Below the pieces are notes generated by a model. It had not been told where the DNA came from, searched no databases, and worked only from the letters and a program-made list of their open reading frames with translations. A stretch of DNA of 64,000 nucleotides from Streptomyces tuirus (GTDB lineage: Bacteria > Actinomycetota > Actinomycetes > Streptomycetales > Streptomycetaceae): positions 4,209,501 to 4,273,500 of the forward strand of contig JAGTPG010000002.1 in the NCBI GenBank assembly GCA_018195615.1, read 5' to 3'. The translations under genes were made by a program, and so were the position numbers. Positions 56,302 to 64,000 of the stretch are shown here, one piece after another (position 1 is the first letter of the stretch; every line of letters starts with the position of its first letter).

Positions 56302-57340
56302 GCACCCCGCGCGCCACCCGCCCCGCCTCCGCGTCCGCCGCCGCCTTCTCGAAGTCCTCGACCGGATAGGTCCGGGTGACGAGTTCGTCGAGCAGCAGGC
56401 GGCCCCGGCGGTACAGGTCGGCGTACAGGGCGATGTCACGCTGGGGGCGGGAGGAGCCGTAGCGGCAGCCCAGGATGGACTTGTCCAGGTACATCGACGA
56501 GACGCGGAAGGACGCCTCGGCCGTGGCCGGCGGCACACCGAGGAGGACCGCCTGGCCGTGCCGGTCCAGCGCGTCGATCGCCTGCCGGATCAGCTCCACC
56601 CGGCCGACGCACTCGAAGGCGTGGTCCGCGCCCGTGGGGAGGATGTCCCGCACGCCCTCGGTCGAGGTGAGGAAGTCGGTCGCCCCGAACCGGCGCGCCA
56701 CCTCCTCCTTCGCCGGGTTGGCGTCGACGGCCACGATCCGCAGCGCACCCGCGAGCCGCGCCCCTTGCAGCACGTTCAGTCCGATCCCGCCCGTCCCGAT
56801 CACCAGGACACTGTCGCCCCGGTCCACCCGCGCCCGGTTCAGTACGGCGCCCACCCCGGTCAGCACCCCGCATCCGATGAGCGCCGCCGACGCCGGCGGG
56901 ATGTCCTTCGGAATCCGCACCGCCTGGACGGCCTTCACGACCGTGCGCTCCGCGAAGGCGGAGTTGGCGGCGAACTGGTGGACCGGCTGCCCGTCGAGCC
57001 GGAACGGCCGGCCCGGGCGCCCGATCGCCCGCCGGCACATCGTCGGCCGCCCCCGGTCGCACTCCGCGCACGCGCCGCAGTTGGCGAGGGTGGACAGCGC
57101 GACATGGTCACCGGGCTCCACATGGGTGACGCCCACACCCACCGCCTCCACGACCCCCGCACCCTCATGGCCCAGCACCACAGGAACCGGGAAAGGTATG
57201 GTCCCGTCCACCACCGACAGATCGCTGTGGCACAGCCCCGCCGCCGAGATCGCGACCCGCACCTCACCCGGCCCCGGCTCCCGCACCTGAAGATCCGTGA
57301 CGACCCGGACCTGCTTCCCGTCGAAGACCACACCTCGCAT
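56291..57340 (-). CDS. Zinc-dependent alcohol dehydrogenase
   Basis: A 349-residue medium-chain dehydrogenase from ATG 57340, which overlaps the acyl-CoA dehydrogenase stop (ATGA). AAGLCHSDLSVVDGTIPFPV holds the catalytic-zinc Cys, LGHEGAGVVEAVGVGVTHVE the GHE motif, and CGACAECDRGRPTMC the four structural-zinc Cys. VLVIGTGGIGLNVLQGARLA is the NAD site, followed by an acidic VAVDAN. The pattern fits class III-like or mycothiol-type/NDMA-dependent ADHs. It would oxidise a pathway alcohol. Its stop overlaps the GlxA gene end by 11 bases. Confidence 0.92.
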   Translation of the reverse strand: MRGVVFDGKQVRVVTDLQVREPGPGEVRVAISAAGLCHSDLSVVDGTIPFPVPVVLGHEGAGVVEAVGVGVTHVEPGDHVALSTLANCGACAECDRGRPTMCRRAIGRPGRPFRLDGQPVHQFAANSAFAERTVVKAVQAVRIPKDIPPASAALIGCGVLTGVGAVLNRARVDRGDSVLVIGTGGIGLNVLQGARLAGALRIVAVDANPAKEEVARRFGATDFLTSTEGVRDILPTGADHAFECVGRVELIRQAIDALDRHGQAVLLGVPPATAEASFRVSSMYLDKSILGCRYGSSRPQRDIALYADLYRRGRLLLDELVTRTYPVEDFEKAAADAEAGRVARGVLTF

Positions 57341-58487
57341 CACACGGCTCCCTTGTGCTCCCTGGGCAGGCCGAGCACCCGCTCGGCGATGATCGTGCGC
57401 TGGATCTGGTCCGAGCCGCCGTAGATCGTGTCGGCCCGGGAGAAGAGGAACAGGTGCTGCGCCGCGTCCAGTTCGTACGGCGACGAGACCGACCAGTCCG
57501 CCGGACCGACGCTCGCCGCCGCGCCCCGCACCAGGACGGCCAGCTCCCCGAGCCGCTGATGCCAGCCGGCCCACAGCAGCTTGGCCACGCTGGGCGCGCC
57601 CGGATCAGCCGAACCCCCCAGCGTCCGCAGGGCGTTCCAGCGCATCGTGCGCAGTTCGGCCCACTGCCGCACGAGCCGTTCCCGTACGACGGGGTCCCGT
57701 GCCGCCCCCGTCTCCACGGCCGTACGCACCACGCCCTCGAGCTCCCGCGCGAACCCGATCTGCTGGGCCAGCGTGGACACGCCCCGCTCGAAGCCGAGGA
57801 GGCTCATGGCGACGCGCCAGCCGTTGCCCTCGCCGCCGACGACGTGCTCGGCGTGCGCGCCGTCGAAGAAGACCTCGTTGAAGTCGCTGGTCCCGGTCAT
57901 CTGCCGGATGGGTCGGACCTCGATCCGGCCCGGCTGGTCCATGGGGACGAGGAGGAACGTCAGCCCGTGGTGGCGCACCGAGCCGGGTTCCGTCCTGGCC
58001 AGCACGAAGCACCAGTCCGCCTCGTGCGCGAGCGACGTCCAGATCTTCTGGCCGGTGACACGGTAGGTACGGCCGTCCGGTTCACGCACGGCCGCGGTAC
58101 GGACACCGGCCAGGTCCGAACCCGCGCCGGGTTCGCTGTAGCCCTGGCACCAGAGTTCCTCGCCGGCGGCGATCGGGGGAGGAAGCGGGACTTCTGCTCC
58201 TCGGTGCCGTGCGCGATGAGCGTGGGGGCCAGGAGGTTCTCGCCGATGTGACCGGAGCGCGGGGGCGCGGCCGACCGTGCGTACTCCTCGGCCCAGGCGA
58301 CCTGCTGGGTGAGCGTGGCCGTGCGATTCCCGTACCCGCCCGCACTCCACCCGAGCCCGATCCACCCGGCCGCACCGAGGGTGCGCTCCCAGGAGCGCCG
58401 GTCTCTCACGTCCCTGGCGTGTGCGGCGAGCCAGGCACGAGCCTGGGCACGGAAGTCCTCGTCTTCTTGCGCGAACCCGAAATCCAC
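57340..58487 (-). CDS. Acyl-CoA dehydrogenase, one frameshift
   Basis: About 382 residues from GTG 58487 (VDFGFAQEDEDFRAQARAWL). It has WCQGYSEPGAGSDLAGVRTA (FAD/substrate site), RVTGQKIWTSLAHEADWCFV, FNEVFFDGAHAEHVVGGEGN, VSTLAQQIGFARELEGVVRT and the C-terminal YGGSDQIQRTIIAERVLGLP. The frame changes near 58172 (G run). This is the large-subunit type found with small FadE partners in alpha2-beta2 complexes for bulky CoA esters; the gene at 36841 may be its partner. It is probably co-transcribed with the SDR at 58606, 118 bases upstream across a Streptomyces repeat. Confidence 0.88.
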
Positions 58488-58538
58488 GGTTGCCGCCTTA
58501 GGTCGAAGTGACTGCCCGCGGGTCGCGAAGCAACCCAG

Positions 58539-58567
58539 GGGGCGCGGGGAACTGCGCGACCAGCCAC
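58539..58567 (+). repeat. Intergenic Streptomyces-type repeat, copy 2
   Basis: The 29 bases are identical to 14677-14705 (GGGGCGCGGGGAACTGCG ... GACCAGCCAC). As with copy 1 it separates two minus-strand catabolic genes, the SDR and the acyl-CoA dehydrogenase. Confidence 0.75.
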
Positions 58568-58605
58568 GAACAACCCGCAGCCGCCACACCACACGCACCC
58601 CCGAG

Positions 58606-59520
58606 CTACTGGGCGTTCGGCCGCTCCCCTTCCCGCGCCGCCCTCTCCATCTCCCGCACCCGCTCCAGCATCGGCATCGGATCCACCCCCACCGACCCGG
58701 GCAGAAACTCCGCGATCCCCTCCACGGTCCACCCGCCGGCGGCATACGCCGCGCGCAGCTCCCTCGGCTGCGCCCACACCGCGATCTTCGCCCCGGCGAC
58801 CGTGTACACCTGCCCGGTGATCCCCTGCTCCCGCGCCCCGTCGGACAGCAGGTACACCACCAGCGCGGCGACGTCCTCCGGCTCCCCGATCTCCGCCAGT
58901 TCCATCGGCACGCCCGCCGACATCCGGGTCCGCGCGACCGGCGCCACCGCGTTCGCGGTCACCCCGTACTTGTGCAGTCCCAGCGCCGCGCTCCGCACGA
59001 GCGAGATGATCCCGCCCTTGGCCGCGCTGTAGTTGGCCTGCGACACCGACCCCTGGTGGTTGCCGCTGGTGAAGCCGATCAGCGTGCCGGTTCGCTGCTC
59101 GCGCATCACCGCCGAAGCCGCCCGGAACACCGTGAACGTGCCCTTCAGATGCGTCGCGACGACCGGGTCCCACTCCTGCTCGGTCATGTTGAACAGCATC
59201 CGCTCCCGCAGGATCCCGGCCACGCAGACGACACCGTCGAGCCGCCCGTACGACGACAGCGCCACGTCGACGACCCGCTGCCCGCCCGCCATGGTGGAGA
59301 TGTCGTCGGCGACCGCCACCGCGTCCCCGCCCGCCGCCTGGATCTCCTTGGCCACCGCCTCGGCGACCTCACTGGCCGGTGAGGCTCCGTCGACGGCCAC
59401 GCCGTAGTCGTTGACGACGACCTTCGCTCCCTCGGCCGCCGCCGCGAGCGCGACCGCCCGGCCGATGCCCCGCCCTGCCCCGGTGACGGCGACGACCTTG
59501 CCCGCCAAGAAGTTCCCCAC
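58606..59520 (-). CDS. Short-chain dehydrogenase (HSD17B4-like hydroxyacyl-CoA type)
   Basis: A 304-residue SDR with GTG start 59520. GKVVAVTGAGRGIGRAVALA is the Rossmann TGxxxGxG motif, ADDISTMAGG and VCVAGIL (a variant of NNAG) follow, and ANYSAAKGGIISLVRSAALG holds the catalytic Tyr and Lys; the C-terminal 50 residues (VEGIAEFLPGSVGVDPMPML) are an extension usual in the multifunctional-enzyme/17-beta-HSD type. Such proteins oxidise 3-hydroxyacyl-CoAs, often with steroid-like side chains. Upstream is a one-mismatch operator at 59546. Confidence 0.9.
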   Translation of the reverse strand: MGNFLAGKVVAVTGAGRGIGRAVALAAAAEGAKVVVNDYGVAVDGASPASEVAEAVAKEIQAAGGDAVAVADDISTMAGGQRVVDVALSSYGRLDGVVCVAGILRERMLFNMTEQEWDPVVATHLKGTFTVFRAASAVMREQRTGTLIGFTSGNHQGSVSQANYSAAKGGIISLVRSAALGLHKYGVTANAVAPVARTRMSAGVPMELAEIGEPEDVAALVVYLLSDGAREQGITGQVYTVAGAKIAVWAQPRELRAAYAAGGWTVEGIAEFLPGSVGVDPMPMLERVREMERAAREGERPNAQ

Positions 59521-59545
59521 GCCCGGCCCCTTCCCGTCTCACGGT

Positions 59546-59564
59546 TTCTGACGGACCGTTAGAT
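59546..59564. promoter_or_regulatory. Regulon operator-like site, one mismatch
   Basis: TTCTGACGGACCGTTAGAT: left half exact, GTTAG for GTCAG. It lies 25 bases upstream of the minus-strand SDR start. Confidence 0.7.
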
Positions 59565-59578
59565 TTTGCGACACCCAG

Positions 59579-59597
59579 ATTCTACGACCCGTCAGAT
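59579..59597. promoter_or_regulatory. Degenerate operator, left half short by one base
   Basis: ATTCTACGACCCGTCAGAT: the right half GTCAGAT is exact; inserting one G between CT and AC would give the complete TCTGAC-GACCC-GTCAGA. It lies 28 bases upstream of the cyclase-family ATG at 59626, where an operator is expected by symmetry with other divergent pairs. Confidence 0.5.
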
Positions 59598-59625
59598 ATG
59601 GGAAGACAAGCCCCGGGGAGGACCC

Positions 59626-60551
59626 ATGTCGCTGCCGGACGCGTTCCACGACATCGCCGAGCGCGTGAACAACTGGGGCCGCTGGGGAGCCGAGGACGAG
59701 CTCGGAACGCTGAACCTGATCACCGACGAGGTCGTACGGGAAGCCGCGACGACCGTCCGGACCGGGCGCCGGATCCCGCTCGCGCTGCCCCTGCGGCGCG
59801 ACGGCGTGCAGACGGGGATGATCCCGGGGCGGATCGACCCGCTGCACGTCATGGTGCAGATCAACCAGGAGCTCTTCGGCCCGGGCACGGTCGCGTGCAG
59901 CGACGACGCCGTGACCATGGGGCTCCAGGCGGCCACCCACTGGGACGCGCTGCCGCACGTCTCGCACTCGGGCAGGCTCTACAACGGCCGCCCGGCGGAC
60001 ACCATCACCCCGCACGGCGGCGCCGAGTTCAGCGGCATCGACACGGCCCGGCACGTCGTCTCGCGCGGAGTGCTGCTCGACGTCGCCCGCGCCCGGGGCA
60101 CGGACCGGCTCGACGGCGGGTACGCCGTCACCCCGAGGACCTGGACGCCGCCGAGGAGCTGGCCGGTACGCGGGTGCGGTCCGGCGACATCGTGCTCGTA
60201 CGGACCGGGCAGGTCCGGCTCTGCCTGGCCGGCGACCGGCACGCGTACGCCTATCCGTCGCCGGGTCTGTCGATCCGGACGCCGGAGTGGTTCCACGCGC
60301 GTGATGTGGCGGCCGTCGCCAACGACACCCTCACCTTCGAGGTGTTCCCGCCCGAGGTGGACGGTCTGTGGCTGCCGGTGCACGCCCTCCATCTCGTGGA
60401 GATGGGGATGCCGCAGGGCCAGAACTGGAATCTCGAAGAGTTGTCCACAGCCTGTGGAGAAGCGGGCCGCTTCACCTTCCTGCTGGCTGCGACACCCGAG
60501 CCGTTCACTGGGGCGACCGGAGCTCCGGTGGCACCGGTCGCCGTCCTGTAG
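59626..60551 (+). CDS. Cyclase-family (kynurenine formamidase-like) metal hydrolase, one frameshift
   Basis: About 308 residues from ATG 59626 with GGGGAGG upstream (MSLPDAFHDIAERVNNWGRW). GLQAATHWDALPHVSHSGRL corresponds to the H-x-G-T-H-x-D-x-P-x-H metal motif of the cyclase family, here T-H-W-D-A-L-P-H. EDELGTLNLITDEVVREAAT is the N-terminal signature of the large cyclase-family subgroup. The frame changes at about 60137 (CCCC run). Such enzymes hydrolyse amides, lactones or activated ring carbonyls (isatin hydrolase is one). Divergent from the SDR across two operator-like sites. Confidence 0.87.
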
Positions 60552-60966
60552 GCCTTTGGCCGCCCCCGGCCCCGTGGAGCTGGATGGCGGCGCCGCGCTG
60601 CTCGCCCCGAGCACGGCAGCGCGCGCCGCCACCCGACTCCGGCGCTCCCGCCCCGGCTTCCACGGCCCTGAGGAAGCCGACGCCGAATCACGACTCACAC
60701 TCGTCGAGGACCTCCGTCGGCGAGGCCCTCGCCGTCCCCTCACCGGCGAATCGCTGACCACAAGCGTGAGCACACCGTCACGAGGCGTCAACACCCGTTC
60801 GGTGATTTATCGCTTATGCGGCTTTTGCCGTAGGTGCGCACGGGAGCACGTCCCGGCGCATCGCGTCACGCCATGACCGGTTCGTCCGACCTGCCGTGCG
60901 CCCGTGCCCCGGCCTCGCCGCACCACCGCGTGGCATGTGCCGCCGTACACCGGCCCCGCCGCCGGC
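60552..60966. other. Gap with no clear gene
   Basis: About 415 bases between the cyclase stop and the ATPase stop. Plus-strand frames run through (for example PGFHGPEEADAESRLTLVED) without a plausible start or family. The sequence GATTTATCGCTTATGCGGCT near 60804-60823 is AT-richer than its surroundings. A 3' remnant of an old gene is possible. Confidence 0.35.
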
Positions 60967-61464
60967 CTAGACCGCCTCGTACGCCAGCCCCTCGACAGCC
61001 GCCCCGCCGCCGTAGGCCACCGCGCCGCCCCCGCACGACGCCGTGATGTCACGGGACGACTTCGTACACCGGTCCAGTTCGCACCAGATGCGCTTGCCGG
61101 TGGCCTCGACGCTCCACCCCCAGCGGTCGGCGAGGCCGTCGACGAGGGCGAGGCCCCGGCCGGTGGTCGCGTCGTCGTCCGCGCAACGCGGCACGGGCGC
61201 ACGGCTGCTGCGGTCCGTGACCTCGAGACGGACCGTGGCCTCCTCCGTCACCGTGTGCGGCAGGGACAACCGCAGCACGGCGGGACGGCCGGTGTGCACC
61301 ACGGCGTTGGTGACGAGCTCGGAGACGAGCAGGATCAGCGTCTCGGCGAGCGGCTCGTCGGCCTGTATGCCCGAACCGGCCAGGCGCGAGCGGGCCCACC
61401 GCCGGGCCCGCCCCACTTCTGCGGGGTCGGGCCGGATCTCCAGCTGCACTTGAAGCACCTGCAC
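60967..61464 (-). CDS. RsbW-like ATP-binding regulatory protein
   Basis: A 165-residue GHKL-type protein (MQVLQVQLEIRPDPAEVGRA). LLVSELVTNAVVHTGRPAVL is the N-box with Glu and Asn, RLEVTDRSSRAPVP the G1-like Asp box and GRGLALVDGLADRWGWSVEA the G2 glycine loop; KRIWCELDRC ends the fold. It is complete and of normal size for anti-sigma or ATPase modulators common in Streptomyces. A basic, Cys-containing C-terminal tail (SCGGGAVAYGGGAAVEGL) is unusual. Single gene; partner not nearby. Confidence 0.9.
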   Translation of the reverse strand: MQVLQVQLEIRPDPAEVGRARRWARSRLAGSGIQADEPLAETLILLVSELVTNAVVHTGRPAVLRLSLPHTVTEEATVRLEVTDRSSRAPVPRCADDDATTGRGLALVDGLADRWGWSVEATGKRIWCELDRCTKSSRDITASCGGGAVAYGGGAAVEGLAYEAV

Positions 61465-61904
61465 CGCTCACACCATCCGAACCGGCGGACACTTAGGCTC
61501 GCGCCTCACGAGGGCCACGATCGTAGCCATTTTCTGCATGGCCAGAACAACGGCCGGGACAAGGATCACGGAACGTGAATCCCTTGTGGGACAGCATGGT
61601 TGACGTACAGTCACCCCAACAAGCGCTTCGGGCATATTCCAGCGCGAAGGAGTACCCGTGCGGCATACTGTGCGACGCTCGCTGAGGGGAGTCGAACAGG
61701 CGGCGGCACGAGGCCGCGCTGCCGGGCGAACAGCGTTCAGGACCACTCGCATCCCACACAAGGTACCCGAGGGGACAGTCGACTCCGGGCCGTGACGAGT
61801 CACACAGAGGACACGAGCCGGTATCAACTCTCCGTAATCTCGATATGCCACGATCCGCGACATCCCCGTGGACGCAGTTGGTGATGTCGCAGCCAGACGG
61901 GCTG
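61465..61904. other. Regulatory gap upstream of the ATPase gene
   Basis: About 440 bases with several promoter-like elements, for example TTGACGTACAG at 61599 and ATATTCC/GCATACTGT nearby, but no gene with convincing codon bias. It lies between the 5' end of the ATPase gene and the 3' end of an acyl-CoA dehydrogenase, so it probably carries the ATPase promoter and a terminator. No clear hairpin was identified. Confidence 0.4.
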
Positions 61905-62869
61905 TCAGGCCGTTCCGGCGAGCAGATCGGCCGCGAGCAGTTCCTCACTCTCCGTGTTTCCTCCCGTACGCTGCGTTCGAACCCATGCGCGTTTCAGATG
62001 CAGGTGGACCTCGGACTCCCAGGTGAAGCCCATGCCGCCGTGCACCTGGAGACAGTCGCGGGCGCCGCGTACGGCGGCCTCGTCGGCGAGCAGGCGGGCG
62101 GCGGCGATGTCGACCGGGTCGGCCGTGACGGCGGCCGCGTACACCGCCGCGCGGGCCGTCTCCGCCCGGACCAGCATCCCCGCGCACAGGTGTGCCACCG
62201 CCTGGAAGGCGCCTACGGGCCTTCCGAACTGTTCGCGCGCCCGGGCGTGTTGCGCCGCCAGGTCGCAGACCCGGGTGGCTGTGCCGAGTTGCTCGGCGGC
62301 GGTGAGGAGGACGGCGACGGGATCCGGGGCCGCTGTCACGCCGCCGGGCACGCGGTGCAGGGGGGTGAGCGGGTCCAGGGAGCGCAGCGGTACGGCTGCG
62401 GTGGCGTCGCCGCGTACGACGTCGGCTTGCGCCAGCCACTCCGCCAGTGCGCCGTCTACGGCTGCCACGACGGTTTCTCCGGTGGCGGCTCCCGGTACGG
62501 CACCGGCCGCGAGGTGGGTGGCGATCAGGGGGCCCGGCAACAGCGCCCGTCCGGCCTCCTCGAACACCAAGACGGCCTCGGGCAGCCCCAGTCCGACCCC
62601 ACCGTCGGCCTCCGGCAACCGCAACGCGAAGAACCCGGCGTCCCCCAAGGCCCGCCACAACCCCCGGTCGAGCCGCCCCGACCACCCGGCACCACCCGAA
62701 CGCTCGCTCCCCACACCACCGTTGGCCACACGGCCACCCACCACGCCCCACGGCCGGCACGATCACCGCCCACAGCCCGTCGCAACGCCTCCCCGTCGAA
62801 GCGCCGCTCCAACAGCTGTCGCGTCCCCTCGCGCAGGGCCCGCTGGTCGTCCGTAAGCCGGAACCGCAC
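61905..62869 (-). CDS. Acyl-CoA dehydrogenase, small-subunit type, one frameshift
   Basis: About 321 residues from GTG 62869 (VRFRLTDDQRALREGTRQLL), beginning two bases after the upstream dehydrogenase stop. LWRALGDAGFFALRLPEADG, VLVFEEAGRALLPGPLIATH, REQFGRPVGAFQAVAHLCAG and LQVHGGMGFTWESEVHLHLK are the family blocks. The frame changes near 62735 (GGGG run). It is shorter than a full-length ACAD and lacks the usual catalytic Glu motif, like FadE29/ChsE-type small subunits that pair with a larger one, here the adjacent gene. Confidence 0.88.
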
Positions 62870-62871
62870 GG

Positions 62872-64000
62872 TCAGCGTCCTTTCGGCAGGCCGAGGATCC
62901 GCTCGGCGATGATGCTGTGCTGGATCTGCGAGGTGCCGGCCGCGATGGTGTAGGACAGGGAGGAGAGGCGGTCGAGCACCCAGGGGCGGTCCAGGTCGAG
63001 ACAGTCGGCGCCCAGCACCGCCGCGGCGGCGTCGTAGAGCCCCTGACGGGCGTGCGAGTACCGGAGCTTGAAGACGGAGCCCCCGAGCCCGGGCACGCCG
63101 CCCGAGGCCTCCGCCGCGCTCACGTTCCACTGCGTCAGCCGCCACAGCGCCCGGAACTCGGCGTTGAGCCCGCCCAGCCGGCGCCGGAGTGCCGGGTCGT
63201 CCCAGCGGCCGTTCTTGCGGGCCTCGACGGCCAGTTCGCCCAGGAGTCGCCGGCAGGCGACGACCTCGCCGGCGAAGGCCGTGCCGCGCTCGAAGGACAG
63301 CGTCACCATGGTCACGCGCCAGCCGTCGTTCTCGGCCCCGACCCGATTTCCCACCGGCACGCGCACCTCGTCGAGAAAGATCTCCGCGAACTCGGCCGAC
63401 CCGGCGAGCGTGCGCAGCGGCCGTACGGTGATGCCGGGCGTGTCCATGGGCATGGCGAGCCAGGTGATGCCCCGGTGCTTGGGGGCGTCGGGATCGGTGC
63501 GGACCAACAGCTCGCACCAGTCGGCGACTTCCGCGTGGGAGGTCCAGATCTTGGAGCCGGTCACCACGTAGGCGTCGCCGTCGCGCCACGCGCGCGTGCG
63601 CAGGGCCGCGAGGTCGGAGCCGGCCTCCGGTTCACTGAAGCCCTGGCACCAGACCCGCTCGCCGCGCAGGATCGGCGGCAGCCAGCGCGCCCGCTGGGCG
63701 TCCGTGCCCTCGGCGGCGATCGTCGGCCCGGCGTGCAGCAGACCCACGAAGTTGGCCCCCACGTAGGGCGCGCCGGCCTTCTCGGTCTCCTCCAGGAAGA
63801 TCAGGCGAACGCTCGGTGTGCCGCCCCAGTGGACATCGGCGTATCCGGCGTCGTACAGCCTGCGCTGCCAGCCGAGGTCGTACGCCCGCCGCCCCGGCCA
63901 GTCGTCGGGGACGGCTTGGGCGGGAGGCCGGGGAGTGTCCGCGCGAGCCACTCCCGAAGCCGGGCCCGGAACTCCTCCTCCTCGGGCGTGTACGACAGGT
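62872..64000 (-). CDS. Acyl-CoA dehydrogenase, large-subunit type, cut by window edge, one frameshift
   Basis: At least 375 residues; the N-terminus runs off the right edge (SYTPEEEEFRARLREWLART visible just inside). WCQGFSEPEAGSDLAALRTR, YVVTGSKIWTSHAEVADWCE, FAEIFLDEVRVPVGNRVGAE, FERGTAFAGEVVACRRLLGE and a C-terminal AGTSQIQHSIIAERILGLPK are standard. The frame changes near 63928 (CCCC run). Coupled to the small-subunit gene, it forms an alpha2-beta2 FadE pair of the type that dehydrogenates steroid-like CoA esters. Its promoter is outside the window, so membership of the regulon is untested. Confidence 0.9.
   Translation of the reverse strand, partial: PVVHARGGGVPGPASGVARADTPRPPAQAVPDDWPGRRAYDLGWQRRLYDAGYADVHWGGTPSVRLIFLEETEKAGAPYVGANFVGLLHAGPTIAAEGTDAQRARWLPPILRGERVWCQGFSEPEAGSDLAALRTRAWRDGDAYVVTGSKIWTSHAEVADWCELLVRTDPDAPKHRGITWLAMPMDTPGITVRPLRTLAGSAEFAEIFLDEVRVPVGNRVGAENDGWRVTMVTLSFERGTAFAGEVVACRRLLGELAVEARKNGRWDDPALRRRLGGLNAEFRALWRLTQWNVSAAEASGGVPGLGGSVFKLRYSHARQGLYDAAAAVLGADCLDLDRPWVLDRLSSLSYTIAAGTSQIQHSIIAERILGLPKGR

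Noticed and set aside
15889..59597. Interpretation as a classical cholesterol/KstR regulon
   Set aside because: The operator lacks the AACnnGTT-type KstR core, and ring-degradation genes are absent from the window.
12911..62869. Calling the interrupted genes pseudogenes
   Set aside because: All traced breaks are single-base shortenings in G/C runs with conserved motifs on both sides, better explained by sequence error.

Overview
The window looks like a chromosomal segment of a Streptomyces or a close actinomycete. It has very high G+C with G/C-rich third positions, frequent GTG starts, many ATGA/GTGA stop-start overlaps, F420 genes, a WhiJ-type XRE/DUF397/ATPase cassette, an AfsR-like SARP and SpoIIE-era RsbW-like ATPases. 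No rRNA, tRNA, CRISPR array, insertion sequence or prophage was seen.

Layout. 0-5.5 kb: a cut-off membrane protein, a 65-bp tandem repeat, F420 synthesis gene fbiC with a small membrane protein and an F420-type luciferase-like oxidoreductase. 5.7-11.5 kb: a LuxR remnant, a secreted PHP metallohydrolase, a RelE/ParE-like toxin-antitoxin pair, the RsbW-like/XRE/DUF397 cassette, a nuclease-fold phosphoesterase and a Ddn-like protein. 11.5-21.4 kb: catabolic genes (aldehyde dehydrogenase, two amidohydrolases, two luciferase-like enzymes, a short-chain dehydrogenase) interrupted by two related secreted proteins and a LuxR regulator. 21.6-26.9 kb: a repeat peptide, an AfsR-like regulator, a PIN-type toxin-antitoxin pair and an SMP-30 lactonase. 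26.9-38 kb: an acyl-CoA ligase, a thiolase-like/DUF35/enoyl-CoA hydratase/epoxide hydrolase run, a kinase-propeller fusion, a VOC protein, a TetR regulator and an acyl-CoA dehydrogenase operon. 38-50.9 kb: a second thiolase-like gene, accessory enzymes, a lincosamide-nucleotidyltransferase-like gene, DUF35-DoxX, a flavin monooxygenase, an ADP-forming CoA ligase with hydratase, and a flavin reductase. 50.8-64 kb: two methyltransferases, an MFS transporter, a GlxA-type regulator, alcohol dehydrogenase, three acyl-CoA dehydrogenases, a second short-chain dehydrogenase, a cyclase-family hydrolase and another RsbW-like ATPase.

Main biological signal. A 19-bp inverted repeat, (AT)CTGAC-N5-GTCAG(AT), recurs in front of at least nine transcription units between 15.9 and 59.6 kb: nine exact copies of the ten core bases and four to five near copies. 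The units it marks encode CoA ligases, acyl-CoA dehydrogenases, enoyl-CoA hydratases, two Ltp-like thiolases with DUF35 partners (the composition of steroid side-chain retro-aldolases), monooxygenases with a flavin reductase, dehydrogenases and hydrolases. I read this as one dispersed regulon for aerobic CoA-dependent breakdown of an unknown, probably alicyclic or isoprenoid-like substrate. The TetR gene at 35.6 kb, with a near-operator across its own start codon, is the best candidate regulator. At three promoters the operator ends 2-3 bases before the ATG, suggesting leaderless mRNAs.

Caveat on sequence quality. About 28 genes carry one or more apparent frameshifts, more than 45 in total. 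Every one I checked is repaired by adding one base to a short G or C run. This is the signature of systematic homopolymer under-calling rather than gene decay, so I annotate these as interrupted genes with full extents and state where the frame changes.
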